12,059 bases of DNA from an uncultured Prevotella sp. (GCA_900553285.1 USCX01000037.1:1-12059); one strand, 5' to 3'. Shown: positions 1 through 7,424, counted from the first letter of the stretch. The notes: generated by a model from the letters alone, not told the origin. Program-made: numbers and translations.

Positions 1-50
1 CCCACAAACGCAAAAAACGTTTGCGTAAGAACCGTCACAAGAAAAAGTAG
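1..50 (+). CDS. C-terminal end of a small, very basic COX24/AURKAIP1-like ribosomal protein (partial)
   Basis: The reading frame starting at base 3 gives HKRKKRLRKNRHKKK and then a TAG stop at 48-50; the start lies before the window. This run of Lys, Arg and His matches my memory of the C-terminus of the roughly 30-40 residue 'AURKAIP1/COX24 domain' protein that is nearly universal in Bacteroidota. That family is related to mitochondrial small-subunit protein mS38 and probably binds rRNA. Only 15 residues are visible, so the assignment rests on this short tail and on the terminator-like hairpin just downstream. The other two forward frames either hit a stop early or give no recognisable peptide. 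Confidence 0.6.
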   Translation, partial: HKRKKRLRKNRHKKK

Positions 51-78
51 GGTAGCACTTTAGTGCTAAACGATAGAT

Positions 79-110
79 AAAGCTAAAGGAACCCAAGTTC
101 TTTTAGCTTT
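79..110 (+). terminator. Strong hairpin after the small basic-protein gene
   Basis: Bases 79-92 pair with 97-110 over 14 positions (13 Watson-Crick pairs and one G-U at 88/101), with a four-base loop at 93-96. The hairpin lies 28 bases after the stop codon, and its 3' side is followed by the T-rich stretch at 114-121. A smaller perfect palindrome (53-59 with 62-68) sits between the stop codon and this stem. Position and shape fit an intrinsic terminator. The A-rich 5' arm and T-rich 3' arm could work in both directions. Confidence 0.75.
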
Positions 111-131
111 ACCTATTTTCTATGGTTTTTC

Positions 132-467
132 GTGGCGGCATTCTGCTTCCGGCGCATCGGGCGCGTCGAGACAACCACCGAGGACGGCTCGATGGGTGCA
201 AAAGGCTTCGTCACACAACACCCGATGCTCGACGAAGAACGCTTCGACGCCATCGCCACATGCGGTCCGAAACCGATGATGGTGGCTGTGGCGCGCTACG
301 CCGAAGCTACCGGCATCCCCTGCGAAGCCTCGCTCGAAAACCGCATGGCCTGCGGTTTGGGCGCCTGCCTCTGCTGCGTCGAAGACACGACAGAGGGCAA
401 CCTGTGCGTCTGCAAGGAAGGCCCCGTGTTCAACATAAAACGACTGAAATGGCTCAACTCCAAGTAA
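132..467 (+). pseudogene. pyrK: 3' fragment of dihydroorotate dehydrogenase electron-transfer subunit
   Basis: PyrK carries electrons from PyrD-bound FMN through a 2Fe-2S cluster and FAD to NAD+ in pyrimidine synthesis. This frame (GTG at 132) gives about 111 residues, while the family usually has about 250-260. What remains is the end of the NAD-binding domain, with the CGPKPMM motif at residues 44-50, and the whole 2Fe-2S domain, with cluster cysteines C74, C79, C82 and C94 just before EGPVF. The N-terminal FAD-binding domain and most of the NAD-binding domain are absent. Recognisable homology begins around RRIGRV (residues 7-12). Upstream, the frame is open only to base 87 and runs into the preceding terminator, so no room exists for the missing part. 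The gene overlaps pyrD by 19 bases, as expected for an intact pyrKD operon. It is either a true 5' deletion or a faulty assembly join. I am sure of the family but not of the status. Confidence 0.75.
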
Positions 468-1360
468 ACATAGGCAACCTCCGTCTTGACAACCCCGTCA
501 TGACGGCCTCGGGCACGTTCGGCTACGGTCTTGAATTTGCCGATTTTGTTCAGCTCGACCGCCTCGGCGGCATCATCGTCAAAGGCACGACATCAAAGCC
601 CCGCGAGGGAAACCCCTACCCCCGCATGTTCGAGACTGCGGGCGGCATGCTCAACTGCGTAGGCTTACAGAACAAAGGCGTAGACTACTTCTGCCGGGAA
701 ATTTATCCGAAAGTCAAAGACCTTGGTACGAATGTCGTGGTCAATGTGTCAGGCTCCAACCCGGAAGACTATGCCGCATGTGCCGCACGCATCGCTGAGT
801 TGGACCAGATTCCGGCCATCGAGCTCAACATCTCTTGCCCAAATGTGAAAGATGGCGGAATGGCGTTCGGCGTGACATGCGAAGGAGCTTCATCGGTTGT
901 CAAAGCCGTACGCGCCGCTTACCCCAAAACGCTCATCGTCAAGTTGTCGCCCAACGTGACCGACATCGCCTCCATCGCCCGCACGGTCGAAGACTGCGGC
1001 GCCGACGCAGTATCGCTCATCAACACCCTCATGGGCATGGCCATCGACATCGAACAACGGAAGCCCGTGCTCAGCATCGCCACCGGAGGCCTCTCTGGCC
1101 CCGCCGTAAAACCCGTCGCGTTACGCATGGTGTGGCAGGTGGCCCGCGCTGTCCGCATCCCTATCATCGGACTGGGGGGTATCATGAACGCCACAGACGC
1201 CATCGAATTCCTCATGGCCGGGGCAACGGCCATCGAAATCGGCACAGCCAATTTTATTGATCCGGCGGTCAGCGAAAAGGTGGTCGACGGCATCAACCAT
1301 TGGCTCGACACACACGGCATCAAAGACGTTCACGAAATCATCGGAGCGCTCCACAGTTAA
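449..1360 (+). CDS. pyrD: Dihydroorotate dehydrogenase class 1B, catalytic subunit
   Basis: This cytoplasmic FMN enzyme oxidises dihydroorotate to orotate in de novo pyrimidine synthesis and passes electrons to NAD+ through PyrK. The 303-residue product has the usual length for a class 1 enzyme. Visible motifs are NPVMTASGTFGYG near the N-terminus, VKGTT (44-48), the catalytic-loop motif NISCPNV with Cys130 and Asn132, VKLSPN (164-169), and the FMN-phosphate glycines in GGLSGPAVKP (213-222) and GLGGI (241-245). A cysteine as active-site base marks class 1 rather than the membrane-bound class 2, and the adjacent pyrK makes it 1B. I chose ATG 449, which overlaps the pyrK stop, because the protein then begins at the normal family N-terminus. 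The frame is open upstream to an ATG at 122, but those residues are only out-of-frame pyrK. PyrD itself looks intact; without a full PyrK its electron acceptor is uncertain. Confidence 0.95.
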   Translation: MAQLQVNIGNLRLDNPVMTASGTFGYGLEFADFVQLDRLGGIIVKGTTSKPREGNPYPRMFETAGGMLNCVGLQNKGVDYFCREIYPKVKDLGTNVVVNVSGSNPEDYAACAARIAELDQIPAIELNISCPNVKDGGMAFGVTCEGASSVVKAVRAAYPKTLIVKLSPNVTDIASIARTVEDCGADAVSLINTLMGMAIDIEQRKPVLSIATGGLSGPAVKPVALRMVWQVARAVRIPIIGLGGIMNATDAIEFLMAGATAIEIGTANFIDPAVSEKVVDGINHWLDTHGIKDVHEIIGALHS

Positions 1361-1413
1361 TTATAAGGAAGCCTCCACAAAATACAGAAGGAGACAAGAA
1401 TAACACGGCAAGG

Positions 1414-1445
1414 CTTGAAAAAACAAAAGAAAAATGCTACTTTTG
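1414..1445 (+). promoter_or_regulatory. Bacteroidota-type promoter for tig
   Basis: The -7 box TACTTTTG (1438-1445) matches TAnnTTTG exactly. A -33-like CTTG (1414-1417) lies 20 bases upstream, the spacing usual for the primary sigma factor of this phylum. Transcription would start near 1452, giving an AT-rich leader of about 50 bases with no Shine-Dalgarno sequence before the tig ATG at 1501. Of the five TAnnTTTG sites in the window, this is the only one with a convincing -33 element. Confidence 0.7.
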
Positions 1446-1500
1446 CACGCTCACTTCAAGAATAATTTGAATAATAACACTATAACATCGAATCGTTAAT

Positions 1501-2853
1501 ATGGATATTTCATTCGAGAACGTAGACGGCGTAAACGGTCTGTTGACCATTAAGTTGGCCAAGTCCGATTACGAAGGACAGGTTGAAAAGACACTAAAAG
1601 ATTACAGCAAAAAAGCCAAGATGCCCGGTTTCCGCCCCGGGAAAGTGCCCATGAGCATCATCAGAAAGCAATTTGGCAATGAGGTCAAAGTTGAAGAAAT
1701 CAACAAGATTCTGTCCGGCAAACTCTACGACTACATCAAAGAGAACAAAATAAACATGCTGGGCGAACCTCTCGTTCACGAAGGACAGCAAGCCCCCGAC
1801 TTTGCCCATCAGGAGGATTTTGAATTTGTATTCGACATCGCCGTAGCCCCCGAGTTCAAAGTCGAACTGAACGACAAGGACACAATCGACTACTATGACA
1901 TCCAAGTGACAGACGAACAGGTTGACAATCAAGTCAAACTGTACGCCAACCAACTCGGTCATCCGGAAAAGGTAGAAGCCTACGAAGATAAAGATATCCT
2001 GCGTGGCCTCTTGGCTGAACTCGACGAAAACAACCAACCGAAAGACGGGGGCATCCAAGTGGAAAAGGCATCGCTCATGCCCACGTACTTCAAGAACAAA
2101 GAAGTGGCCAAGGTGTTCGAAGGTGCAAAAGTCAATGACGTCATCACGTTCAACCTCGCTGATGCCTACGAAGGCGCAGACACGGAAATTGCCTCCCTCC
2201 TGCGTATGAAAAAAGAGGAGGTCGCCGAACACAAAGGCAATTTCTCGTTCCAGGTTGAGGAAATCAGCCGCTTCACTCCGGCCGAAATCAACCAAGCCCT
2301 ATTTGACCAAATCATGGGTAAGGATGAAGTGAAAAGCGAAGAGGAATTCCGCAGCAAGATTAAGGAGGCCATGTCTAAACAATACGAAGCCGACGGTGAC
2401 TTCCGCCTTCTCATCGATGCCCGCCAGTATCTCCTCAATAAGGTAGGCAAACTCACCTATCCCGATGCCCTTCTCAAACGCATCATCAAGGCCAACAACT
2501 CTGACAAGGACGACAAGTTTATCGAAGAGAACTACGACAAGAGCATCGAAGACCTCACTTGGGGACTTATCAAGGGCCAACTCGTTGAAGCATACGACAT
2601 CAAGGTGAACGACGACGACGTGAAAGAAATGGCCCAACTCACGACACGTATGCAGTTCGCCCAATACGGCATGACCAACGTACCTGAAGAATACGTAGAA
2701 CAATACGCCGAGCAATTGCTCAAAGACAAGAACCAAGTGAACACCTTGGTTGACCGATGCATCGACAACAAACTGTCAGCAGCCATCAAACCCGTTGTCA
2801 CGCTCAACCATAAGAGCGTCTCAGTGGAAGAATTCAACAAGCTGTTCCAGTAA
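1501..2853 (+). CDS. tig: Trigger factor, ribosome-associated chaperone
   Basis: Trigger factor docks at the ribosome exit tunnel and shields nascent chains. The 450-residue length is typical. The N-terminal ribosome-binding domain carries the signature GFRPGKVP at residues 43-50, the same position as in E. coli. The middle segment (about 150-260) lies where the FKBP-type prolyl isomerase domain sits, but I do not see the usual FKBP motif around MIPGFE, so isomerase activity is doubtful; degeneration here appears common in Bacteroidota. The C-terminal part (about 260-450) is helical, charged and rich in Lys and Glu, as expected for the chaperone arms. The gene has its own promoter and sits directly upstream of clpP and clpX, the conserved folding/degradation cluster. 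ATG 1501 is chosen because it gives the canonical N-terminus. Confidence 0.95.
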   Translation: MDISFENVDGVNGLLTIKLAKSDYEGQVEKTLKDYSKKAKMPGFRPGKVPMSIIRKQFGNEVKVEEINKILSGKLYDYIKENKINMLGEPLVHEGQQAPDFAHQEDFEFVFDIAVAPEFKVELNDKDTIDYYDIQVTDEQVDNQVKLYANQLGHPEKVEAYEDKDILRGLLAELDENNQPKDGGIQVEKASLMPTYFKNKEVAKVFEGAKVNDVITFNLADAYEGADTEIASLLRMKKEEVAEHKGNFSFQVEEISRFTPAEINQALFDQIMGKDEVKSEEEFRSKIKEAMSKQYEADGDFRLLIDARQYLLNKVGKLTYPDALLKRIIKANNSDKDDKFIEENYDKSIEDLTWGLIKGQLVEAYDIKVNDDDVKEMAQLTTRMQFAQYGMTNVPEEYVEQYAEQLLKDKNQVNTLVDRCIDNKLSAAIKPVVTLNHKSVSVEEFNKLFQ

Positions 2854-2881
2854 GACAAAGCACATAAACAGAAGGAGTAGG

Positions 2882-2959
2882 CTAAGTAGACTACGCCTGT
2901 GCATCGGCCGAGAAAGTCCTGACCACCGCACATGCCAAAGTAGTGTACTTAGTCTACTT
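2882..2959 (+). other. Structured RNA element between tig and clpP with two competing 3' arms
   Basis: Bases 2882-2894 pair with 2940-2952 in 12 of 13 positions (one G-G mismatch at 2889/2945). Nested inside, 2895-2902 pairs with 2928-2935 in 7 of 8 positions. The 3' side also holds a tandem repeat, AGTGTACTT (2942-2950) and AGTCTACTT (2951-2959). The second copy pairs perfectly with AAGTAGACT (2884-2892), extended by 2893/2950 to 10 bp, so two stems exclude each other. The element starts 28 bases after tig and ends 30 bases before clpP. It could be a tig terminator or processing site, a clpP leader structure or a small RNA. There is no clear T-tract, and I do not recognise a known RNA family. 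Confidence 0.55.
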
Positions 2960-2989
2960 CTTGATTAAAACTAAGAGAAAAAGATTGTT

Positions 2990-3724
2990 ATGGATGAGTT
3001 CAAAAAGTTCGCCACTCGGCATCTCGGCATCAATTCCATGGTGTTAGACGATGTCATAAAGAGCCAAAACCAATACTTAAACCCTTATATCCTAGAAGAG
3101 CGCCAGCTTAATGTCACCCAGATGGACGTGTTCTCACGCCTGATGATGGACCGCATCATCTTCTTGGGCACGCCGATTGATGATTACACCGCCAACACCT
3201 TACAAGCGCAGCTTCTCTTCCTCGACCAGTCCGACCCGGGAAAAGACATTTCCATTTATATCAATTCGCCGGGCGGCTCCGTATACGCAGGACTGGGCAT
3301 ATACGACACCATGCAGTTCATCAGTTGCGACGTAGCGACCATTTGCACGGGTATGGCCGCATCAATGGCCGCCGTCCTGCTTGTTGCCGGCCAAGAAGGC
3401 AAACGTTCTGCCCTCACCCACAGCCGTGTGATGATCCACCAGCCGATGGGAGGCGCACAAGGACAAGCCTCAGACATAGAAATCACCGCCCGCGAAATCC
3501 AAAAGCTCAAAAAAGAACTTTACACAATCATAGCCGACCACTCACACACAGACTTCGACAAAGTGTGGGCCGACTCTGACCGCGACTACTGGATGACGGC
3601 ACAGGAAGCTAAAGACTATGGAATGATTGACAAAATCCTTGTCCGCGACAAGGCTGACTCAAAAACAAGCCACGCACCAAGCGCGACCCCAAACACAACG
3701 AACAAACCCGAAGCCCGAAGATGA
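2990..3724 (+). CDS. clpP: ATP-dependent Clp protease proteolytic subunit
   Basis: ClpP is the self-compartmentalised serine protease that degrades proteins fed to it by ClpX. The 244-residue product carries the full catalytic triad: Ser125 in GMAASMAA, His150 in MIHQPMGG and Asp199 in SDRDYW. The spacings of 25 and 49 residues are the same as in E. coli ClpP. The oxyanion-region motif SPGGSVYAG (93-101) is present. A leader of about 30 residues precedes the core, as in Bacteroides homologues. The C-terminus carries a polar tail of roughly 20 residues rich in Ser, Thr, Pro and Asn (about 223-244) after the normal end near LVRDK. ATG 2990 follows an A-rich stretch with no Shine-Dalgarno. The TGA stop overlaps the clpX start as ATGA, which points to translational coupling and a fixed ratio of the two subunits. 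Confidence 0.97.
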   Translation: MDEFKKFATRHLGINSMVLDDVIKSQNQYLNPYILEERQLNVTQMDVFSRLMMDRIIFLGTPIDDYTANTLQAQLLFLDQSDPGKDISIYINSPGGSVYAGLGIYDTMQFISCDVATICTGMAASMAAVLLVAGQEGKRSALTHSRVMIHQPMGGAQGQASDIEITAREIQKLKKELYTIIADHSHTDFDKVWADSDRDYWMTAQEAKDYGMIDKILVRDKADSKTSHAPSATPNTTNKPEARR

Positions 3725-4941
3725 AAACGCCTAAAACCTGTTCGTTCTGCGGACGAAGCGAAAATGAAGTCGGCTTTCTCCTCACCGGCGCGAACGGATG
3801 TATCTGCAACGAATGCGCCGAACGGGCCTATCAGATTGTCCAAGAGGAAAAAAAGAACGCAGAAGAGAAGCTCGAGGAAATCGACTTGGACAAACTGCCC
3901 AAGCCCAAAGAGATCAAGGCCTATCTGGACCAGTATGTCATTGGGCAAAACGCTGCCAAACGCCATCTTGCCGTAGCCGTATATAACCACTATAAACGTC
4001 TGAAACAAAAAGACGAAGACAATTCGGTCGAAATTGAGAAGTCGAACATCATCATGGTCGGCTCAACGGGAACCGGGAAGACCCTGCTGGCCCGTACTAT
4101 CGCCCGTCTGCTCGACGTACCGTTCACCATCGTTGACGCCACGGTCTTCACAGAAGCCGGCTACGTAGGTGAGGATGTCGAAAGCATCCTGTCGCGCCTT
4201 CTTCAAGTCGCCGACTATAACGTAGCCCGCGCTGAGCGGGGTATCGTCTTTATCGACGAAATCGACAAAATAGCCCGTAAAAGCGATAATCCCTCCATCA
4301 CCCGCGACGTAAGCGGCGAAGGAGTACAGCAAGGCATGCTCAAACTGCTTGAAGGCTCCATCGTGAACGTTCCGCCCAAAGGCGGGCGGAAACACCCGGA
4401 CCAAGACTACATCCAGGTAAACACGAAAAATATCCTCTTCATCTGCGGAGGCGCATTTGACGGTATTGAGAAAAAAATAGCCCAGCGGTTAAACACGCAC
4501 GTGGTGGGTTTCGAATCGGTACAGAACAATCTCAAAATCGACAAAGCGGACCTGATGAAATACATCGAGCCACAGGATCTCAAATCGTTCGGCCTCATCC
4601 CCGAAATCATAGGCCGCCTTCCGGTGCTCACTTACCTAAGCCCGCTCGACCGCACCGCCCTGCGAAACATCCTGACGGAACCGAAAAACTCCATCATCAA
4701 GCAATACATCAAACTCTTCGCCATGGACGGCGTAAAGTTGACGTTTGCCCCCGAAACGCTGGACTATATCGTCGATAAAGCCGTGGAGTACAAGCTCGGA
4801 GCCAGAGGATTACGCTCAATCGTCGAAAGCATCATGATCGACGCCATGTTCGAAAGTCCCTCCGACTCGCGAAAAGAGTTTACCGTCACGCTTGATTACG
4901 CCAAGCATCAACTCGAAAAATCGCAGCAGAGAGAAGCCTAA
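3721..4941 (+). CDS. clpX: ATP-dependent Clp protease ATP-binding subunit ClpX
   Basis: ClpX is the hexameric AAA+ unfoldase that recognises tagged substrates and threads them into ClpP. At 406 residues it has near-normal length. The N-terminal zinc-binding domain has Cys7, Cys10, Cys29 and Cys32 (C-x2-C-x18-C-x2-C). The AAA+ module shows Walker A GSTGTGKT (114-121), the pore loop GYVG (147-150), Walker B IVFIDEID (175-182), the RKH loop (223-225), the arginine finger in EIIGR (295-299) and sensor 2 GARGLRS (360-366). The ClpP-docking IGF loop appears as VGF (262-264), a conservative change. The gene overlaps clpP by four bases. A terminator-like hairpin follows 20 bases after its stop, so clpX probably ends the tig/clp transcription unit. 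Confidence 0.97.
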   Translation: MKTPKTCSFCGRSENEVGFLLTGANGCICNECAERAYQIVQEEKKNAEEKLEEIDLDKLPKPKEIKAYLDQYVIGQNAAKRHLAVAVYNHYKRLKQKDEDNSVEIEKSNIIMVGSTGTGKTLLARTIARLLDVPFTIVDATVFTEAGYVGEDVESILSRLLQVADYNVARAERGIVFIDEIDKIARKSDNPSITRDVSGEGVQQGMLKLLEGSIVNVPPKGGRKHPDQDYIQVNTKNILFICGGAFDGIEKKIAQRLNTHVVGFESVQNNLKIDKADLMKYIEPQDLKSFGLIPEIIGRLPVLTYLSPLDRTALRNILTEPKNSIIKQYIKLFAMDGVKLTFAPETLDYIVDKAVEYKLGARGLRSIVESIMIDAMFESPSDSRKEFTVTLDYAKHQLEKSQQREA

Positions 4942-4960
4942 GGCCAGCCATTTCATGGGA

Positions 4961-4996
4961 GAAAGAGAAAAAGAGAGCGTTATCTTTCTTTTTTTC
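4961..4996 (+). terminator. Purine/pyrimidine hairpin after clpX
   Basis: A purine-rich arm (4961-4974) pairs with the pyrimidine-rich arm 4983-4996 over 14 positions, with one mismatch (4969/4988) and two G-U pairs, around an eight-base loop. The 3' arm contains a run of seven T (4989-4995). Its place 20 bases after the clpX stop suits an intrinsic terminator, but the stem has few G-C pairs, so efficiency is uncertain. Confidence 0.5.
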
Positions 4997-5030
4997 TTCA
5001 AAAATCCACTCAGAAACCGAAAGTTGTTCA

Positions 5031-5038
5031 TATCTTTG
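5031..5038 (+). promoter_or_regulatory. -7 promoter box upstream of recQ
   Basis: TATCTTTG matches the TAnnTTTG consensus exactly. No good -33 TTG lies 19-21 bases upstream. The predicted start near 5045 leaves a leader of about 90 bases before the recQ ATG at 5135. The box lies between the two arms of a 7-bp inverted repeat (4942-4948 and 5055-5061). Confidence 0.5.
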
Positions 5039-5134
5039 TTAAGCATACAACAAAGCTGGCCAATCATGAGCCGCAGGTTCGTCTAAAAACAGGTCAGCGT
5101 TTCCGTGTGGATTTATACTTAACCTTTATGAGTC

Positions 5135-7315
5135 ATGAAAGCAACCGTGAATCTGAACGAAGAACTGAAGAAGCATTTCGGCTTTGACGCGTTCAAAGGC
5201 GACCAAGAGGCGATTATCCGAAACCTGATGGAAGGCAACAACACCTTCGTGCTCATGCCTACCGGGGGAGGAAAGTCTCTTTGTTACCAATTACCCTCAC
5301 TTCTCATGGAGGGAACGGCCATCGTCATTTCACCACTCATCGCTCTCATGAAGAACCAGGTTGATGCAGTCAGACACATGAGCGAGGAAGACGGAATTGC
5401 CCATTTCATCAACTCCTCACTCAACAAGTCAGCCATCGACCAAGTAAAATCCGACATCCTCTCCGGAAAGACCAAGTTGCTCTACGTGGCTCCGGAATCG
5501 CTCACGAAACAGGAAAACGTTGATTTCCTGAAAAACATAAAGATTTCGTTCTATGCCATAGACGAAGCTCACTGCATTTCCGAATGGGGACATGATTTCC
5601 GGCCTGAGTACCGACGCATCCGCCCTATCATCAACGAAATAGGCGAAGCGCCCGTCATCGCGCTCACGGCAACTGCTACCGACAAGGTCCGCACCGACAT
5701 CAAAAAGAATTTAGGCATACAGGACGCCAAAGAATTCAAGAGTTCGTTCAACCGTCCGAACCTCTACTACGAAGTACGGCCTAAGACCAAAGACATCGAC
5801 AAAGAAATCATCAAATTTATCCGGCAACACAGCGGTGTGAGTGGTATCATATATTGCCTCAGCCGCAAGAGGGTAGAAGAACTCGCCGAAGTGCTTCGCG
5901 CCAACAACATCAAAGCCCAAGCATATCATGCGGGCATGGATTCTGTCACGCGCTCACAAACGCAAGACGACTTCCTGATGGAAAAAATCGACGTCATCGT
6001 AGCCACCATCGCGTTCGGCATGGGCATCGACAAACCAGACGTCCGCTTTGTCATCCATTACGACATACCCAAAAGCCTTGAAGGATATTACCAGGAGACC
6101 GGCCGGGCCGGTCGAGACGGCGGCGAAGGCCTCTGTATCGCCTTCTACTCACACAAAGACCTGCAAAAGCTCGAAAAATTCATGGAGGGAAAACCTGTTG
6201 CCGAGCAAGACATCGGACGACAGCTCCTCAAAGAAACAGCTGCCTATGCGGAATCTTCCGTTTGCCGGCGCAAGTTGCTGCTTCATTATTTCGGTGAGGA
6301 ATATCCTCACGACAACTGCGGCAACTGCGATAACTGTTTAACGCCCCAAAAACAAGTGGAAGCCCAAAATTACTTATGCAACGCGCTTGAAGTCATCATT
6401 GCCTGCAAAGAGAACTTCACAGACGATTACATCAGAGACATACTACAAGGGAAAAAGACAGAAGAGGTCACCGCCCACAAACACGACCAGTTAGAATTGT
6501 TCGGCTGCGGTGAAGACGAAAGCGAACAGTTGTGGAACGCCGTGCTCCGCCAGGCCGTCATCGCCGGCTACCTGCGCAAAGACGTGGAGAACTACGGCGT
6601 GCTGAAAGTGACCGAAAAGGGACGCGAGTTCCTCAAAAAACCGACAAGCTTCATGATTGTGGAGGACCGCGACTTCGACAGCACGGAAAACGATGTGCCC
6701 ATCCAAAGCGGCGGAGCCTGCGCTGTCGACCCCATCCTCTATCAGATGCTGAAAGACCTGCGCAAAAGCATGTCGAAAGAACTTGACGTGCCCCCCTACG
6801 TCATTTTCCAAGACCCCTCGCTCGAAGCCATGGCCACGATCTACCCCGAAACACTCGAAGAGCTCCAAAACATCCCCGGCGTAGGGGCCGGAAAGGCTAA
6901 ACGCTATGGCCAGAAATTCTGCGAGCTCATCAAACGCCACTGCGAGGAAAACGAAATCGAACGCCCGGAAGACCTGCGCATCCGCACCGTTGCCAACAAA
7001 TCGAAACTCAAAGTCAGCATCATACAAAGCATCGACCGCAAAGTCGCCCTCGACGACATCGCGGTAGCCAAAGGCATCGAGTTCGACGAACTGCTCGACG
7101 AGATTGAAGCAATCGTATATTCCGGCACCAAAATCAACATCGACTACTTCATCAACGATGTCATGGATGAGGACCATGTCAACGACATCTACCTCTATTT
7201 CAAAGAATCGGACACCGACAACCTCGAAGACGCCATCGACGAGCTCGGCGACGATTACACAGAGGAAGAAATCCGCCTCGTCCGCATCAAATTCATCTCT
7301 GAAATGGCCAACTGA
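5135..7315 (+). CDS. recQ: ATP-dependent DNA helicase RecQ
   Basis: RecQ is a 3'-5' superfamily 2 helicase used in recombination and replication-fork repair. The 726-residue product shows the motifs in order: Walker A MPTGGGKS (41-48), the DEAH box followed by CISEWGHDFRP (143-156), TATAT near 178-182, and motif VI with YYQETGRAGRDG (318-329). The zinc-binding subdomain uses Cys377, Cys395, Cys398 and Cys401. The RQC winged-helix region follows (about 405-505), then an HRDC domain (about 530-605) with the helix-hairpin-helix-like IPGVGAGKA. A further segment of about 120 acidic residues (605-726) extends past HRDC. It resembles the HTH-type C-terminal domain seen in Bacteroidota RecQ and explains why the protein is longer than the roughly 610 residues of E. 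coli RecQ. ATG 5135 is the first start giving the conserved N-terminus. The gene has its own promoter and no overlapping neighbours. Confidence 0.96.
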   Translation: MKATVNLNEELKKHFGFDAFKGDQEAIIRNLMEGNNTFVLMPTGGGKSLCYQLPSLLMEGTAIVISPLIALMKNQVDAVRHMSEEDGIAHFINSSLNKSAIDQVKSDILSGKTKLLYVAPESLTKQENVDFLKNIKISFYAIDEAHCISEWGHDFRPEYRRIRPIINEIGEAPVIALTATATDKVRTDIKKNLGIQDAKEFKSSFNRPNLYYEVRPKTKDIDKEIIKFIRQHSGVSGIIYCLSRKRVEELAEVLRANNIKAQAYHAGMDSVTRSQTQDDFLMEKIDVIVATIAFGMGIDKPDVRFVIHYDIPKSLEGYYQETGRAGRDGGEGLCIAFYSHKDLQKLEKFMEGKPVAEQDIGRQLLKETAAYAESSVCRRKLLLHYFGEEYPHDNCGNCDNCLTPQKQVEAQNYLCNALEVIIACKENFTDDYIRDILQGKKTEEVTAHKHDQLELFGCGEDESEQLWNAVLRQAVIAGYLRKDVENYGVLKVTEKGREFLKKPTSFMIVEDRDFDSTENDVPIQSGGACAVDPILYQMLKDLRKSMSKELDVPPYVIFQDPSLEAMATIYPETLEELQNIPGVGAGKAKRYGQKFCELIKRHCEENEIERPEDLRIRTVANKSKLKVSIIQSIDRKVALDDIAVAKGIEFDELLDEIEAIVYSGTKINIDYFINDVMDEDHVNDIYLYFKESDTDNLEDAIDELGDDYTEEEIRLVRIKFISEMAN

Positions 7316-7326
7316 AAAGGCGGGAA

Positions 7327-7361
7327 GAACACACCGACGTGTTCCCTGGCCACCAGGCCAG
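7327..7361 (+). terminator. Tandem hairpins directly after recQ
   Basis: GAACAC (7327-7332) pairs with GTGTTC (7339-7344), and one base further on CTGGCC (7346-7351) pairs perfectly with GGCCAG (7356-7361) around the loop ACCA. They start 12 bases after the recQ stop. There is no T-tract, so they may stall polymerase weakly or protect the mRNA 3' end. Confidence 0.4.
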
Positions 7362-7399
7362 ACAGTCACTACGACCGTCACATCAGCCGCAACGACAGA

Positions 7400-7424
7400 A
7401 AAAACTGCCGCTGCGGCTGTTCTT
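7400..7424 (+). terminator. GC-rich hairpin in the recQ-htrA spacer
   Basis: Bases 7400-7410 pair with 7414-7424, with mismatches at 7406/7418 and 7402/7422, around the core GCCG-CTG-CGGC. An A-run precedes the core and TTCTTAT follows it. This is the better terminator candidate for recQ, although the T-tract is short. Confidence 0.4.

Noticed and set aside
122..448. A 5' extension of pyrD in the same frame from ATG 122, giving a 412-residue product.
   Set aside because: The extra 109 residues are Arg/His-rich and match nothing, because they are pyrK read out of frame. The class 1 enzyme N-terminus begins at ATG 449.
1369..1416. AAGCCT / AGGCTT inverted repeat after pyrD.
   Set aside because: The arms are six bases each and 36 bases apart, which is expected by chance and has no terminator shape.
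1594..2295. A 233-codon minus-strand frame inside tig.
   Set aside because: It is a mirror of the conserved tig reading frame, without a recognisable domain or promoter.
2895..2936. Resemblance of GAGAAAGTCCTGAC (2910-2923) to the conserved GAGGAAAGTCC of RNase P RNA.
   Set aside because: The whole spacer is 136 bases, far shorter than a bacterial RNase P RNA, and no second conserved region follows. The similarity is short enough to be chance.
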